In this document: positions 11,114-19,779 of the stretch, one piece after another
Numbering within the stretch: the stretch's first letter is position 1
Layout: every line of letters begins with the position of its first letter
Assembly: GCF_004339545.1 (NCBI RefSeq)
Contig: NZ_SMGD01000017.1
Span: forward strand, 124,001 to 188,000
Reading direction: 5' to 3'
From: Celerinatantimonas diazotrophica
GTDB lineage: Bacteria; Pseudomonadota; Gammaproteobacteria; Enterobacterales; Celerinatantimonadaceae
DNA length: 64,000 nucleotides
Translations under genes and position numbers: made by a program
The notes under the pieces: model-generated
The model's database searches: none
Told to the model about the DNA's origin: nothing
The model's input: only the letters and a program-made list of their open reading frames with translations

Positions 11114-11143
11114 ACCGGATAACAAAAGTTATCCGGTTTTTTT
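11114..11143. terminator. Strong bidirectional terminator
   Basis: A perfect 10-bp stem (ACCGGATAAC/GTTATCCGGT) with an AAAA loop is followed by seven T on the plus strand and preceded by four A. It serves the DUF945-like gene on the plus strand and the NCS1 permease gene arriving on the minus strand. Confidence 0.9.
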
Positions 11144-11147
11144 ATGG

Positions 11148-12590
11148 CTAAAGGTTGGCTTCAGCTTTCATGATGCTAATAGATGCAGTGCTCTTTAGCA
11201 TCAGCCAATGGTAGCTGAATGCGGCGACTGCACCACTGATAAATAGTGAGAAATTAGCCAGTTCGGTGAAGATAAAGGAGGTCAAAATAGATGCGCATCC
11301 CGCGATGATGAGGGCAATAATCGCGCGAGTATTCCAGCCATTGTTGTACCAGTATTGACCACTTGCTGTGTCATTATAGAGATCGGCAAGATGGATTTTT
11401 TGTTTCCGAATTTTATAGTAATCGACTAAAACGATGCCATATAACGGGCCAATTAAGGCGGCAAGTAAATCAACCGTGTAATGGATCATGTCTGGATTGT
11501 TAAATAAGTTCCATGGTGTCATTAGCAGTGATGCAATGGCTGCGATAAAACCGCCACATTTAAAACTGATTTTTTGCGGGGCAATATTCGAAAAGTCAAA
11601 AGCGGGCGAGACAAAATTCGCAACGATGTTAATGCCGATGGTCGCTAGAATAAATGTCAGAGCCCCAAGTATGGTAATTGTGGCTGAATCCAGCATCTGA
11701 ACCGTTTTTATGGGGTCGGTGATCATCTGTCCAAACATGGGAATGGATGCGGATACAATCAATACGCTAAAGATGGAGAAAACAATAAAGTTAAGTGGCA
11801 GACCGAGTAAGTTACCTATTTTCATCTGTTTCTTATTTTTGCAATAGCGAGCGAAATCACTGAAATTAAGTGTTGGGCCTGCGAAATAGCCTGCGACTAG
11901 GGCAATGGCTATCACCATCTCTTTTACATTGTCCCAACCGACTAATGAGTGACTCGATAAGTTAAAGTGAATCGCTCCCCAGCCGGTGTGATAGAGCATA
12001 AAACCACACAGGGCAAACATTGCTACATAAATTGCTGGGCCGCTGTAATCAATGACTTTGCGGATCATCGGCATCCCGAACATAAAGACCAGTGCCTGAG
12101 CTATCCACATGAATAAGAATCCCATCCAGCCTAGGTACGATAAGCCAACAAAGCTTTCTGATTGCAGGTCTTTCAGGTCTGGGAAAAAGTACAAAGCAAG
12201 AATGATAAAAGAACTGGAAGCTAAATAGGTTTGGATCCCATACCACACGACAGCAATACAGCCGCGAATAATGGCTGGGATATTAGCGCCTTTCACCCCA
12301 AAGGCTAAACGACAGACCACAGGGAAGGGGACGCCAGCTTTTTGCCCGGGAGTGCCCATTAGGTTAGCAAATAGATAAACAATCATAATCCCGGCTAGTA
12401 GGCAGACAAATACCTGCCATCCTGCTAACCCTAGTGCAAATAGACTTGCAGCAAAAACATAACCTCCAACGCTGTGCACATCTGACATCCAAAAAGCGAA
12501 AATGCTATACCAGCTCCACTGTTGATTTGTTTCGGGGGCTAGGTCAGCGTTACTTAATTGAGGACTCATTGATTGAAGCTGTTTATTCAT
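11148..12590 (-). CDS. NCS1-family permease, probable allantoin/nucleobase transporter
   Basis: About 480 aa with 12 predicted membrane segments. The NCS1 (cytosine/allantoin/hydantoin symporter) signature is seen in WSWYSIFAFWMSDVHSVGGYVFAAS, GVPFPVVCRLAFGVKGANIPAI, the GPTLNFSDFARYCK loop and GIVLVDYYKIRK near the end. These proteins import purine or ureide rings with Na+ or H+. Context (racemase and allantoinase across the divergent promoter) favours allantoin, but the substrate is inferred. The longest frame begins at 12707; AAGGG is 7 nt before the ATG at 12590, so that start is chosen. A TTGTATACAA site lies 18 nt upstream, which suggests GntR control. Confidence 0.85.
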   Translation of the reverse strand: MNKQLQSMSPQLSNADLAPETNQQWSWYSIFAFWMSDVHSVGGYVFAASLFALGLAGWQVFVCLLAGIMIVYLFANLMGTPGQKAGVPFPVVCRLAFGVKGANIPAIIRGCIAVVWYGIQTYLASSSFIILALYFFPDLKDLQSESFVGLSYLGWMGFLFMWIAQALVFMFGMPMIRKVIDYSGPAIYVAMFALCGFMLYHTGWGAIHFNLSSHSLVGWDNVKEMVIAIALVAGYFAGPTLNFSDFARYCKNKKQMKIGNLLGLPLNFIVFSIFSVLIVSASIPMFGQMITDPIKTVQMLDSATITILGALTFILATIGINIVANFVSPAFDFSNIAPQKISFKCGGFIAAIASLLMTPWNLFNNPDMIHYTVDLLAALIGPLYGIVLVDYYKIRKQKIHLADLYNDTASGQYWYNNGWNTRAIIALIIAGCASILTSFIFTELANFSLFISGAVAAFSYHWLMLKSTASISIMKAEANL

Positions 12591-12604
12591 AATCATACCC
12601 TTGT

Positions 12605-12620
12605 ATATTGTATACAATAT
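12605..12620. promoter_or_regulatory. Candidate GntR operator, permease side
   Basis: A 16-bp perfect palindrome ATATTGTATACAATAT immediately upstream of the permease start. Its core TTGTATACAA recurs at 12819-12828 before the GntR gene. FCD-type GntR regulators commonly bind palindromes with a GTATAC core. Confidence 0.65.
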
Positions 12621-12818
12621 TACATACAATTCTGATGCCATTTTTATAACGATATGAAAACAATGATTTTTAGCTTGGAGTGGATTAAATCGAGCCAGAT
12701 ATTGCACTTTTATAGAACACTAAATGGTCGGGTTTGTGCTTTTTTTGATCGTTTCCGGATCGTCAGACAATTTATTAGCCAATAAATGGCAGGACATGAA
12801 AGAATAATTTGTGATAAA

Positions 12819-12828
12819 TTGTATACAA
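12819..12828. promoter_or_regulatory. Candidate GntR operator, regulator side
   Basis: TTGTATACAA, identical to the core of the palindrome at 12605-12620, lies 25 nt before the GntR start codon. It suggests autoregulation and joint control of the divergent promoters. Confidence 0.65.
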
Positions 12829-12853
12829 AATAAAGCTAATATTCGTATCCGAT

Positions 12854-13531
12854 ATGAGAAAAGATCGTCACCAACAAATGTATCAGCAGATGCTAAAAGC
12901 TATCGTTGAGCATCAACTTCCCCCTGGACTTCGGTTACCCGAGGATAGATTGGCCACGACATTTGAGATTAGTCGCACGGGCGTGCGCAAAGTATTGCAA
13001 CGTCTGGCATTAGAAAAATTCGTCACGATAGAACCCAATAAAGGGGCTCATGTGAGCGAGCCCAGTGTGGAAGAAGCCATTCAGGTGATTGATAGTCGAA
13101 TTATGCTGGAGCCGCTTTTACTTGAAGCGGTTATTGCTCACTGGAATGAATCAGCCAAATGCCGGTTGCAGCAGCTCATTGATGTTGAGCATCAAGCGCG
13201 ACATGCCGATGATTTAGCTGAACAGATCGATTTAACTGCGCAATTTCATATTGAATTAGCGAGTTTATCAGGAAATCAGGTGATGGCTGATTTTGTTCAG
13301 CAATTGGCTTATCGTTCGTCTCTAGTTGTGGCTGTTTATGGCTCTCGGCGCAGTGTTGGATGCGATTGCGGTGATCATCAAGAGCTTTTGACACTGTTAG
13401 ATGAACAGCAAGTGGCACCATCTATCCAATGGATGAGGGGGCATCTTCAGGCCATTAAAGCGTCTCTTAATTTTGCGACGTCTCATGATCGTGATGTTGA
13501 TTTTACCCGCATTTTTACCCCATTAAGTTAA
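12854..13531 (+). CDS. GntR-family (FCD domain) transcriptional regulator
   Basis: 225-aa regulator. The N-terminal winged helix (residues ~5-70) includes LPPGLRLPEDRLATTFEISRTG and VTIEPNKGAHVSEPS. The C-terminal all-helical FCD effector domain follows, with RIMLEPLLLEAVI, FHIELASLSGNQVM and the HQELLTLLDE helix, which supply the usual metal/ligand-binding Asp/His residues. Likely senses a ureide intermediate. Two TTGTATACAA palindromes in the divergent control region are its probable sites. It is followed by hpxA and puuE at operon spacing. No strong Shine-Dalgarno is seen at the start. Confidence 0.88.
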   Translation: MRKDRHQQMYQQMLKAIVEHQLPPGLRLPEDRLATTFEISRTGVRKVLQRLALEKFVTIEPNKGAHVSEPSVEEAIQVIDSRIMLEPLLLEAVIAHWNESAKCRLQQLIDVEHQARHADDLAEQIDLTAQFHIELASLSGNQVMADFVQQLAYRSSLVVAVYGSRRSVGCDCGDHQELLTLLDEQQVAPSIQWMRGHLQAIKASLNFATSHDRDVDFTRIFTPLS

Positions 13532-13543
13532 TTGGAGAGCTAT

Positions 13544-14275
13544 ATGCGCATTCAGCTACTCAATCCTAATACCTGTGCTGCTATGACAGAACAGATGACG
13601 TTGGTTGCTAGAGATGTTGCCTTATCGGATACCCAGATTATTGCAAGTACTGCACAGCATGGGCCTGTTTCCATTGAGTCAGCTCGAGATGAAGCCATCG
13701 CAGGGGCCGCGTTGCTGGATGAAATCCAGTGGGCAAAAGAGCAGGGGGTTGATGCCCATATTATTGCTTGTTTTGGCGATCCATCGCTCAGCGCCGCTCG
13801 TGAAGTTGCGGATGCTCCCGTGATAGGAATTGCTCAGGCGGCATTTCATTTTGCCAGTTTAATCAGTTATCGGTTTGCCGTGGTCACCACTATGCGTCGC
13901 ACGATAGCGACAGCACAAGAATTGCTCAGTCGTTATGGATTTTCACAGCAATGTAGTGGTGTGTATGCCAGTGACATCCCTGTGTTGGCTTTGGAAGATC
14001 TATCCAGCCATTATCAACAGTTATTATTCAGTGACTGTCAAAAAGCGATTGATGACGGGGCCGAGGCGATTGTTCTGGGATGTGCGGGAATGGCAACGCT
14101 GTGTCAGAGTTTGCAGGATAAATTTCAGATACCCGTGATCGATGGTGTGGTTTGTGCGGTGAAATTGGCTGAATCGCTTAATGCGTTGCAATTAAAGGCG
14201 GCCAAACGAGGTCAGTATGCCGCCGCTTACCCGAAATTATTCACCGGTCGTTACCAACATTGGTGTGACCGTTAG
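13544..14275 (+). CDS. hpxA: Asp/Glu/hydantoin racemase family, probable allantoin racemase
   Basis: Cofactor-independent racemase, 243 aa. The two catalytic cysteines are visible as C76 in HIIACFGDPSL and C180 in VLGCAGMATL; the N-terminus IQLLNPNTC is typical of HyuE/HpxA proteins. In Klebsiella-type purine catabolism HpxA interconverts R- and S-allantoin, and the adjacent allantoinase supports that role here. A TTG at 13532 opens the frame, but GGAG 6 nt before ATG 13544 fixes the start. It lies 12 nt after gntR and 8 nt before puuE. Confidence 0.85.
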   Translation: MRIQLLNPNTCAAMTEQMTLVARDVALSDTQIIASTAQHGPVSIESARDEAIAGAALLDEIQWAKEQGVDAHIIACFGDPSLSAAREVADAPVIGIAQAAFHFASLISYRFAVVTTMRRTIATAQELLSRYGFSQQCSGVYASDIPVLALEDLSSHYQQLLFSDCQKAIDDGAEAIVLGCAGMATLCQSLQDKFQIPVIDGVVCAVKLAESLNALQLKAAKRGQYAAAYPKLFTGRYQHWCDR

Positions 14276-14283
14276 GAGGAAAT

Positions 14284-15219
14284 ATGGCGGTAAAATTTGG
14301 CAATGACCGGAACTATGTCGGATATGGTGCGCAGCCCCCGGTCGTCCAGTGGCCAAATCAAGCTCGGTTAGCACTGCAATTCGTTCTCAATTATGAAGAA
14401 GGTGGCGAAAATTCAGTGCAGCATGGTGATGCGCATGCTGAAACTTTTTTGTCGGAAATCTATGGGGCTGAGCCCTATGCCGATCGCCATCTCAGCATGG
14501 AATCGCTCTACGATTATGGATCTAGGGCCGGTGTATGGCGGCTGCTCAAAGAATTTGAACAGCGGCAGTTGCCATTAACGGTCTTTGCCATTGCCACGGC
14601 TTTAGCCAAAAATCCTCCCGTCACCAATGCACTTCTCGCCAATGGTCATGAGATCTGTGGCCATGGTCTAAAGTGGATCCATTACCAAAATGTTTCCAAA
14701 GCGATGGAGCGAGAGCATTTGCAGCAAGCGTTGACACTGTATCAGCAATTAACCGGTTCTCGTCCGTTGGGCTGGTATACCGGACGAGACTCGCCGAATA
14801 CGCGCCAACTGCTACTCGAAGAAGGCGGCTTTTATTATGATTCAGACTCGTATGCGGATGACTTGCCGTTTTGGATGCCCTATCAACAGGATGGTGAAGA
14901 TCGAGCGCACCTCGTTGTCCCGTATACTCTTGATAACAATGATATGCGCTTTTATTCACCATATGGTTTTAGTCATGGGGATGAGTTCTTTCATTATTTA
15001 AAAGATAGTTTTGATTGCTTGTATGCTGAAGGTGCGGATCATCCCAAAATGATGTCGGTTGGGTTGCATTGCCGAATCAGTGGCCGTCCCGGTCGAATCA
15101 GTGGTCTACAACGATTTTTAGATTATGTGCAGAGTAAGCCCGACGTCTGGATAGCGCAGCGGATCGATATTGCGCGCTATTGGACTGAACATTATCCTTA
15201 TCATGCTCTTAATAAATAG
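14284..15219 (+). CDS. puuE: Allantoinase, PuuE type (polysaccharide deacetylase fold)
   Basis: Opens the hydantoin ring of allantoin to give allantoate. The 311-aa protein closely follows Pseudomonas PuuE: NYVGYGAQPP, LQFVLNYEEGGENSVQHGD, SMESLYDYGSRAGVWRLL, GHEICGHGLKWIHYQ, RPLGWYTGRDSPNTRQLL, the YDSDSYADDLPFW segment and GLHCRISGRPGR. This group is unrelated to the dinuclear-metal amidohydrolase allantoinases (AllB). AGGAGG lies 6 nt before the ATG. Last gene of the gntR-hpxA-puuE unit. Confidence 0.94.
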   Translation: MAVKFGNDRNYVGYGAQPPVVQWPNQARLALQFVLNYEEGGENSVQHGDAHAETFLSEIYGAEPYADRHLSMESLYDYGSRAGVWRLLKEFEQRQLPLTVFAIATALAKNPPVTNALLANGHEICGHGLKWIHYQNVSKAMEREHLQQALTLYQQLTGSRPLGWYTGRDSPNTRQLLLEEGGFYYDSDSYADDLPFWMPYQQDGEDRAHLVVPYTLDNNDMRFYSPYGFSHGDEFFHYLKDSFDCLYAEGADHPKMMSVGLHCRISGRPGRISGLQRFLDYVQSKPDVWIAQRIDIARYWTEHYPYHALNK

Positions 15220-15227
15220 AGGTTATC

Positions 15228-15246
15228 GGGAGGGACGTTACCTCCC
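15228..15246. terminator. Weak hairpin between convergent genes
   Basis: A 6-bp GGGAGG/CCTCCC stem with a 7-nt loop sits in the 40-nt gap between puuE and the converging ABC operon. TTATCTGATT follows on the plus strand. It could act in both directions. Confidence 0.4.
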
Positions 15247-15259
15247 TTATCTGATTAGA

Positions 15260-15952
15260 CTATGGATTCGCTTTTTGTTCTTTGCTTTTGTATGGTATCT
15301 GTGTAGCCTCAACAAGAACTTCCTGACGGTCAGCGTGATGTTTATTTCTGAAATAGGAACTGAGTAGTGACAGCGGATAACACATCACAAAATAGATGCA
15401 TGCTACCCAGATGAGTGATGTTGGTTTGAAATTTGTGCTATACCAAATCCAACCGGCTTTAGTTAATTCGACAAATCCTATTACGGATGTAATTGCTGAA
15501 TCATGAATAATCATGATGATACTGCCGATTAAAGGCGAGATTAAATGTCGGAATGTATCAGGTGAGAGAATATCTTTTATATGAAGTGCAGTATGTTTTT
15601 TAGATTCTATCTTGTGGCCTAATATTATCGAGTTAAGCCAGAGTTCTGCTATCTTTGAACCGTTGCTCAGAATGAGTGCAATACTCGCAATTACCCATAA
15701 ATTTTCTTTAGAATTTATAAAACTGATGTTCCAATATACTAAAAATAATAGCAATATAAATGGAATATTCCGAAAAATCCCAATATATAGGTAAGCAATA
15801 TGTGAAAGGATCGGTAGTTTAGAAATTCGCACATTGAGTAACAAATAGGCTAATATAACCGCCCCTATAAAACTAATTAGCGTTAGTAATAGTGTCCAAC
15901 GGCTAGCAAGTAGTAGTGGGTGAATCATTATCCAAGTTCTATCATTAAACAT
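15260..15952 (-). CDS. ABC transporter permease, polar amino acid type, degenerate EAA loop (second pair, subunit 2)
   Basis: 230-aa membrane protein, clearly paralogous to the product at 17448-18098: shared SRWTLLLTLISFIGA, AITSVIGFVELTKAG and ACIYFVMCYPLSLLSSY. The cytoplasmic EAA loop that docks on the ATPase reads EASRCLGIN...HVILPQA in the paralogue. Here it is HTALHIKDIL...HLISPL, without the EAA and Gly residues. It has a charged C-terminal extension of about 20 residues. The gene is AT-rich against its neighbours. GGAGG precedes the ATG by 6 nt. It overlaps the gene at 15945-16643, so the pair is co-translated. Either diverged in function or decaying. Confidence 0.75.
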   Translation of the reverse strand: MFNDRTWIMIHPLLLASRWTLLLTLISFIGAVILAYLLLNVRISKLPILSHIAYLYIGIFRNIPFILLLFLVYWNISFINSKENLWVIASIALILSNGSKIAELWLNSIILGHKIESKKHTALHIKDILSPDTFRHLISPLIGSIIMIIHDSAITSVIGFVELTKAGWIWYSTNFKPTSLIWVACIYFVMCYPLSLLSSYFRNKHHADRQEVLVEATQIPYKSKEQKANP

Positions 15953-16643
15953 GGTTTTCCTCCTGGAAGAGCCGCTTACCTAAACGACCTAAAAGAAATT
16001 GGAGCAGCCAGGCCAGAATGAGATAAATTAAAGCAGCAGCTAGATATGGTAAAACTGGGTTTAATGTCTGATAGTCAATATATTTTGCTTGATAAGTAAG
16101 TTCGTGTACTCCAATCACGGATAACAATGACGAACTGAGCATAACGATGACACATTGTCTGACTAGTTTGGAATAATTGTGTTTCAATGCAACTGGTATT
16201 AAAAAATTCCAAAACATTGAAATTTTATAAGGTTCACCGAGTATTTGGAATTTACCTACTTTTTTATTATAAACAGGAATGCTCCGATAAATGCTCTCGG
16301 CACTATAGGCGCTAAAATTTAAAACCATTGCCATTAGTCCGGCTATAAATTCAGTATTATAAGTAGGTAAGTTGAGTGGGTTAAGCATATTCGCATAATA
16401 AATATATAAATATTCCAGCAATAGCATCTGGACAATAAATGGAATATTACGAATAACTTCTATGAATGTTACTGCTATGATTCGAAGCGGCAAAAATCGG
16501 CTGACTCTGAGTGATAAAATCAGTATACTTATAATACCTCCACTAATAATTGCTAGAATAGTTAACTGAATTGTTTGATTTAACCCAATTAACAACTGTG
16601 GTATGTAAGGCATGAGAACTTGGAAATGCACTAAGTACCCCAT
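15945..16643 (-). CDS. ABC transporter permease, polar amino acid type, degenerate EAA loop (second pair, subunit 1)
   Basis: 232 aa, paralogous to the product of 18095-18763: shared start M(G/S)Y, LTI-rich first helix, RNIPFIVQ, ARQCVIVMLSSS-like RQCVIVMLSSSLLSVI and VHELTYQA. The EAA loop is lost: EAGRTLGLN in the paralogue aligns with KVGKFQILGE here. The reading frame is intact and long, so selection may still act. It starts 90 nt after the ATPase gene in the same direction and is probably the fifth gene of this ABC operon. AAGGAA lies about 10 nt before the ATG. Confidence 0.75.
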   Translation of the reverse strand: MGYLVHFQVLMPYIPQLLIGLNQTIQLTILAIISGGIISILILSLRVSRFLPLRIIAVTFIEVIRNIPFIVQMLLLEYLYIYYANMLNPLNLPTYNTEFIAGLMAMVLNFSAYSAESIYRSIPVYNKKVGKFQILGEPYKISMFWNFLIPVALKHNYSKLVRQCVIVMLSSSLLSVIGVHELTYQAKYIDYQTLNPVLPYLAAALIYLILAWLLQFLLGRLGKRLFQEENHV

Positions 16644-16732
16644 GATTGGTTGTTCCTTTGAAGACTAAGTCAATAACATGGTTGGTAATAATAACATATA
16701 TATTATTAGTGAGTGAATTTGTACAGACCTTT

Positions 16733-17461
16733 TTATAAAACAGCGGCTAAAAAGCTTTGTAACTCTGGGGTCTGGGGCTTGTTAAACACTTCTTTAGCCG
16801 GGCCAGTTTCCCAGACCTTACCATGATGCATAAACACTACGCGGTCGCCGACATCGCGAGCAAAATTCATCTCGTGAGTAACGAGGATTAATGTCATGCC
16901 TTCGCGTTTAAGCTGCTCGAGTACTTTAAGGACTTCGCCTACCAATTCAGGGTCTAATGCCGATGTGATCTCATCACATAACAGCGCTTTAGGCTGCATA
17001 GCCAGTGCTCGTGCAATTGCTACTCGCTGTTGTTGTCCGCCTGAGAGATTGCCGGGGAATTGTTCCGCTTTATCCGAGAGGCCCACTTTGCCAAGAACTT
17101 GTTGGGCAAGTTCTTTTGCCTTAGAGGTTGAGAGCTTAAGCACCAATTTGGGAGCCAACATGATATTTTCCGCAACAGTTAAGTGAGGAAATAAATTAAA
17201 ATTTTGAAAGATCATGCCAACACTACGGCTCAGTTCTAACAGGTGTTTTTCATCATTATCGACCGCTTTTTTATCGATAATAATTGCCCCCTGACTGAAC
17301 TGTTCCAAACCATTAATACAGCGTAATAAGGTACTTTTCCCCGAACCACTGCGACCGATGATTGAGATCACTTCACCAGCATCAATTTTTAGATCAACAC
17401 CCTTGAGTACGTGATTATCTGAGTAATATTTATGGACTTGTTCAATACTAATGAGCGACAT
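16733..17461 (-). CDS. ABC transporter ATP-binding protein, polar amino acid type
   Basis: 242-aa ATPase of a family-3 (polar amino acid, GlnQ/HisP-like) importer. Walker A GRSGSGKST near residue 35, Q-loop IFQNFNLFPH, signature LSGGQQQRVAIARALAMQPK, Walker B LLCDEITSALDPE, and the switch His in VTHEMNFARDV. It overlaps the upstream permease gene (17448-18098) by 14 nt. As the only ATPase here it would have to serve both permease pairs if both are active. Confidence 0.92.
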   Translation of the reverse strand: MSLISIEQVHKYYSDNHVLKGVDLKIDAGEVISIIGRSGSGKSTLLRCINGLEQFSQGAIIIDKKAVDNDEKHLLELSRSVGMIFQNFNLFPHLTVAENIMLAPKLVLKLSTSKAKELAQQVLGKVGLSDKAEQFPGNLSGGQQQRVAIARALAMQPKALLCDEITSALDPELVGEVLKVLEQLKREGMTLILVTHEMNFARDVGDRVVFMHHGKVWETGPAKEVFNKPQTPELQSFLAAVL

Positions 17462-18098
17462 TGAGCTTCTTCTCCAAGTACGAGCTAAATAATGACAGTG
17501 GATAGCAGATCATAAAATAAATACAGGCAACCATCGCGAACACTTTAAACGGCTGAAATGTCGCGTTATTAAGCATGGTTCCCGCTTTGGTTAATTCCAC
17601 AAAGCCGATAATTGAGGTTAGTGCAGTTTCTTTGACAATTTGCACCGTGAAACCAACTGTGGGTGCGAGGGCAATTCGCAGAGCTTGGGGCAAAATGACA
17701 TGGCGCATGGTTTGGATAAAGTTAATGCCCAAGCAGCGAGAAGCTTCCCACTGGCCTTTGGGAAGCGATTGAACAGAACCCGTCCAGATATCAGAGAGAA
17801 AGGCACTGCTAAATAATATGAGAGAGGTGCTGGCAGCGGTCCAGGCACTGACATCAATGCCAATTAAAGACAATCCAAAGAATGTCAAAAATAGCTGCAT
17901 TAACAAAGGGGTGCCTTGAAACAGTTCTATATAAAGTCGGACGAGGCGTGACCATGTCGGGCTGCGAGAAAGACGTAAGAAGGTCAGAATCATCCCGACG
18001 ATGGACCCACCAACAAATGCTATGAGCGATAACAACAGTGTCCAACGGGTTGCCATCAGCAGATTGTGCAATATGTCCCAGTTACTAAATTGCATCAT
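17448..18098 (-). CDS. ABC transporter permease, polar amino acid type (first pair, subunit 2)
   Basis: 216 aa, HisM/GlnP-like with about five membrane segments and a normal EAA loop (EASRCLGINFIQTMRHVILPQA). RWTLLLSLIAFVGG, GTPLLMQLF and SIIGFVELTKAG are family-typical. ATGA overlap with the gene at 18095-18763. With that subunit, the ATPase and the binding protein it forms a complete importer. Confidence 0.9.
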   Translation of the reverse strand: MMQFSNWDILHNLLMATRWTLLLSLIAFVGGSIVGMILTFLRLSRSPTWSRLVRLYIELFQGTPLLMQLFLTFFGLSLIGIDVSAWTAASTSLILFSSAFLSDIWTGSVQSLPKGQWEASRCLGINFIQTMRHVILPQALRIALAPTVGFTVQIVKETALTSIIGFVELTKAGTMLNNATFQPFKVFAMVACIYFMICYPLSLFSSYLEKKLNVAH

Positions 18099-18763
18099 AA
18101 TGGTGCCCCCCGAAAGGCGCGCTTGGCTAATCGATTCAATAATTGGCGCATTAGCACGGCTAAGATGAGATATATCGCTGTGGCGACAAAATAGGATTCA
18201 AAGCTTAAAAACGTTCGTGACTGGACAAAGTCGGCAGAATAGGTGAGCTCTTCAACTGAGATCTGTGAAACGACTGAGGACCCTAGCATGACAATAATGC
18301 ACTGGCTAATCAGCGGCGTGTAAATACGCATAAACGCAGGTGGAATGACGATTCGCCAAAAGACTTGCAGACGATTTAAGCCAAGCGTTCGCCCAGCTTC
18401 ATACTGCCCGCGTGGGGTGGCTTCAATGCCTGAGCGAATAATCTCCGTGCTGTAAGCGCCAAGATTAACTACCATGGCAATTAACCCTGCTTCCATAGCT
18501 GAGAGTTTTACGCCCAGCGATGGGATGCCAAAGTAGATGAAAAACAACTGCACAATGAACGGTGTGTTGCGAATGAGCTCGACATAAACACCTGAAATTA
18601 TTCGAGCCGATTTGTTGCGGGTGACTCGAGCGCCTGCAGTTAGGGTTCCAATTACTAGCCCACCTATAGTGGCGATTACCGTCAGTTCAATGGTTAGCCA
18701 CAGTCCCTTGAGGAACTGCGGCCAATACGGTAAAAGATCTACAAAGTTAAGATGATAACTCAT
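18095..18763 (-). CDS. ABC transporter permease, polar amino acid type (first pair, subunit 1)
   Basis: 222 aa, HisQ/GlnP-like. GLWLTIELTVIATIGGLVIG forms the first helix; VYVELIRNTPFIVQLFFIYFG is family-typical. The EAA loop is intact (EAGRTLGLNRLQVFWRIVIPPA). It lies 8 nt after the binding-protein gene and overlaps the next permease by 4 nt. Confidence 0.9.
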   Translation of the reverse strand: MSYHLNFVDLLPYWPQFLKGLWLTIELTVIATIGGLVIGTLTAGARVTRNKSARIISGVYVELIRNTPFIVQLFFIYFGIPSLGVKLSAMEAGLIAMVVNLGAYSTEIIRSGIEATPRGQYEAGRTLGLNRLQVFWRIVIPPAFMRIYTPLISQCIIVMLGSSVVSQISVEELTYSADFVQSRTFLSFESYFVATAIYLILAVLMRQLLNRLAKRAFRGAPL

Positions 18764-18771
18764 TTGTTACC

Positions 18772-19569
18772 TTAGCTATTCTGGCCGAAGTTTTTGGGTA
18801 GTGGTTCTTTAAGCCACTTTTCAGACATCTTGTTCAATGTACCGTTTTGGAGTCCTTCACGAATGAGTTTGTTGACCTCGGCTTTAAGAGCTGGTTCGTG
18901 TTTCGCCAGTCCGACATAGCAAGGCGAATTTTTGAGTGGGAATTTTGCATTCGGTACTCGTGCAGGGTTGCGATGAGCAATGGATGCGACCACCAGATTA
19001 CCGGTTGCGATCAGGTTGACTTGGCCAGAGAGATATGCGGACAAAGTTGTGTTGTTGTCTTCAAAGCGTTTGATAGTCGTTGAGGGTGGCGCTACTTTAC
19101 TAAGCTGCAGATCTTCAATTGAGCCACGTGTCACACCAATGGTCTTTCCTGCTAGCTCAGAAGGTTTCGTGACATCGATGCTTTTTAAACCAAACACACC
19201 GAGAAAGAAGGGTGCATAGGCATGGCTGAAATCGATCACTTTGGCGCGTTTTTTATTTTTACCCAAACTGGAGATCACTAGATCTGCTCGTCCTGAAAGC
19301 AGATAAGGAATGCGGTTGGCACTGCTGACCGGAATGAGTTTGAGTTTTACATGCATCTGTTTTGCTAGATAGGTTGCCATATCGATATCATAGCCGTGGG
19401 GCTTCATGTCGGTTCCGACTGAGCCAAATGGCGGAAAGTCTTGGGGGACAGCGACTTTGAGAACCCCACGTTGATGGATTTCATTAAGTTTATTGGCATG
19501 AGCATAACTTGTGACTAGCGCAATTAGTAACAGTGAACTGCGCAGTAGCGTCCTTAGGCTGAATTTCAT
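18772..19569 (-). CDS. ABC transporter periplasmic substrate-binding protein (family 3)
   Basis: 265 aa with a signal peptide (residues 1-25, cleavage after AHA) and the SBP_bac_3 fold: GVLKVAVPQDFPPFGSV, GYDIDMATYLAKQM, DLVISSLGKNKKRAKVIDFSHAY, ELAGKTIGVTRGS and a C-terminal LIREGLQNGTLNKMSEKWL helix. The ligand is unknown. Position between allantoin genes suggests a ureide or a purine-derived amino acid, but that is inference. AGGAGT precedes the ATG. First gene of a six-gene minus-strand operon. Confidence 0.9.
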   Translation of the reverse strand: MKFSLRTLLRSSLLLIALVTSYAHANKLNEIHQRGVLKVAVPQDFPPFGSVGTDMKPHGYDIDMATYLAKQMHVKLKLIPVSSANRIPYLLSGRADLVISSLGKNKKRAKVIDFSHAYAPFFLGVFGLKSIDVTKPSELAGKTIGVTRGSIEDLQLSKVAPPSTTIKRFEDNNTTLSAYLSGQVNLIATGNLVVASIAHRNPARVPNAKFPLKNSPCYVGLAKHEPALKAEVNKLIREGLQNGTLNKMSEKWLKEPLPKNFGQNS

Positions 19570-19599
19570 CAGTAACTCCTAGTTGTAGGTCATGGAAAA

Positions 19600-19642
19600 G
19601 AAACTAAAGTTTTTAAAAAACTAAATTAATAACTTTAGTTTC
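19600..19642. promoter_or_regulatory. Dyad, candidate RpiR operator at the ABC/hpxZ divergent promoters
   Basis: A perfect 12-bp inverted repeat, GAAACTAAAGTT (19600-19611) and AACTTTAGTTTC (19631-19642), separated by 19 nt. It lies between the ABC binding-protein gene and hpxZ. A related dyad with the same end-to-end size lies at 21071-21114. Confidence 0.6.
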
Positions 19643-19779
19643 AATCCTAAAGCAATATATATACCATGTAAGTAAGTGAGTGAATGCACGGGTTTTGGCT
19701 CTCAAAGTCGAATGGGCAATGGTATATTTTTCGCCCTAAATCAGTGCGAGTGGATCTTTTTGGTGAGAGGACAAGAACG

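Noticed and set aside
19684-19779. 32-residue N-terminal extension of HpxZ
   Set aside because: No homology in the family and no ribosome site; ATG 19780 has a good site and gives the normal length.
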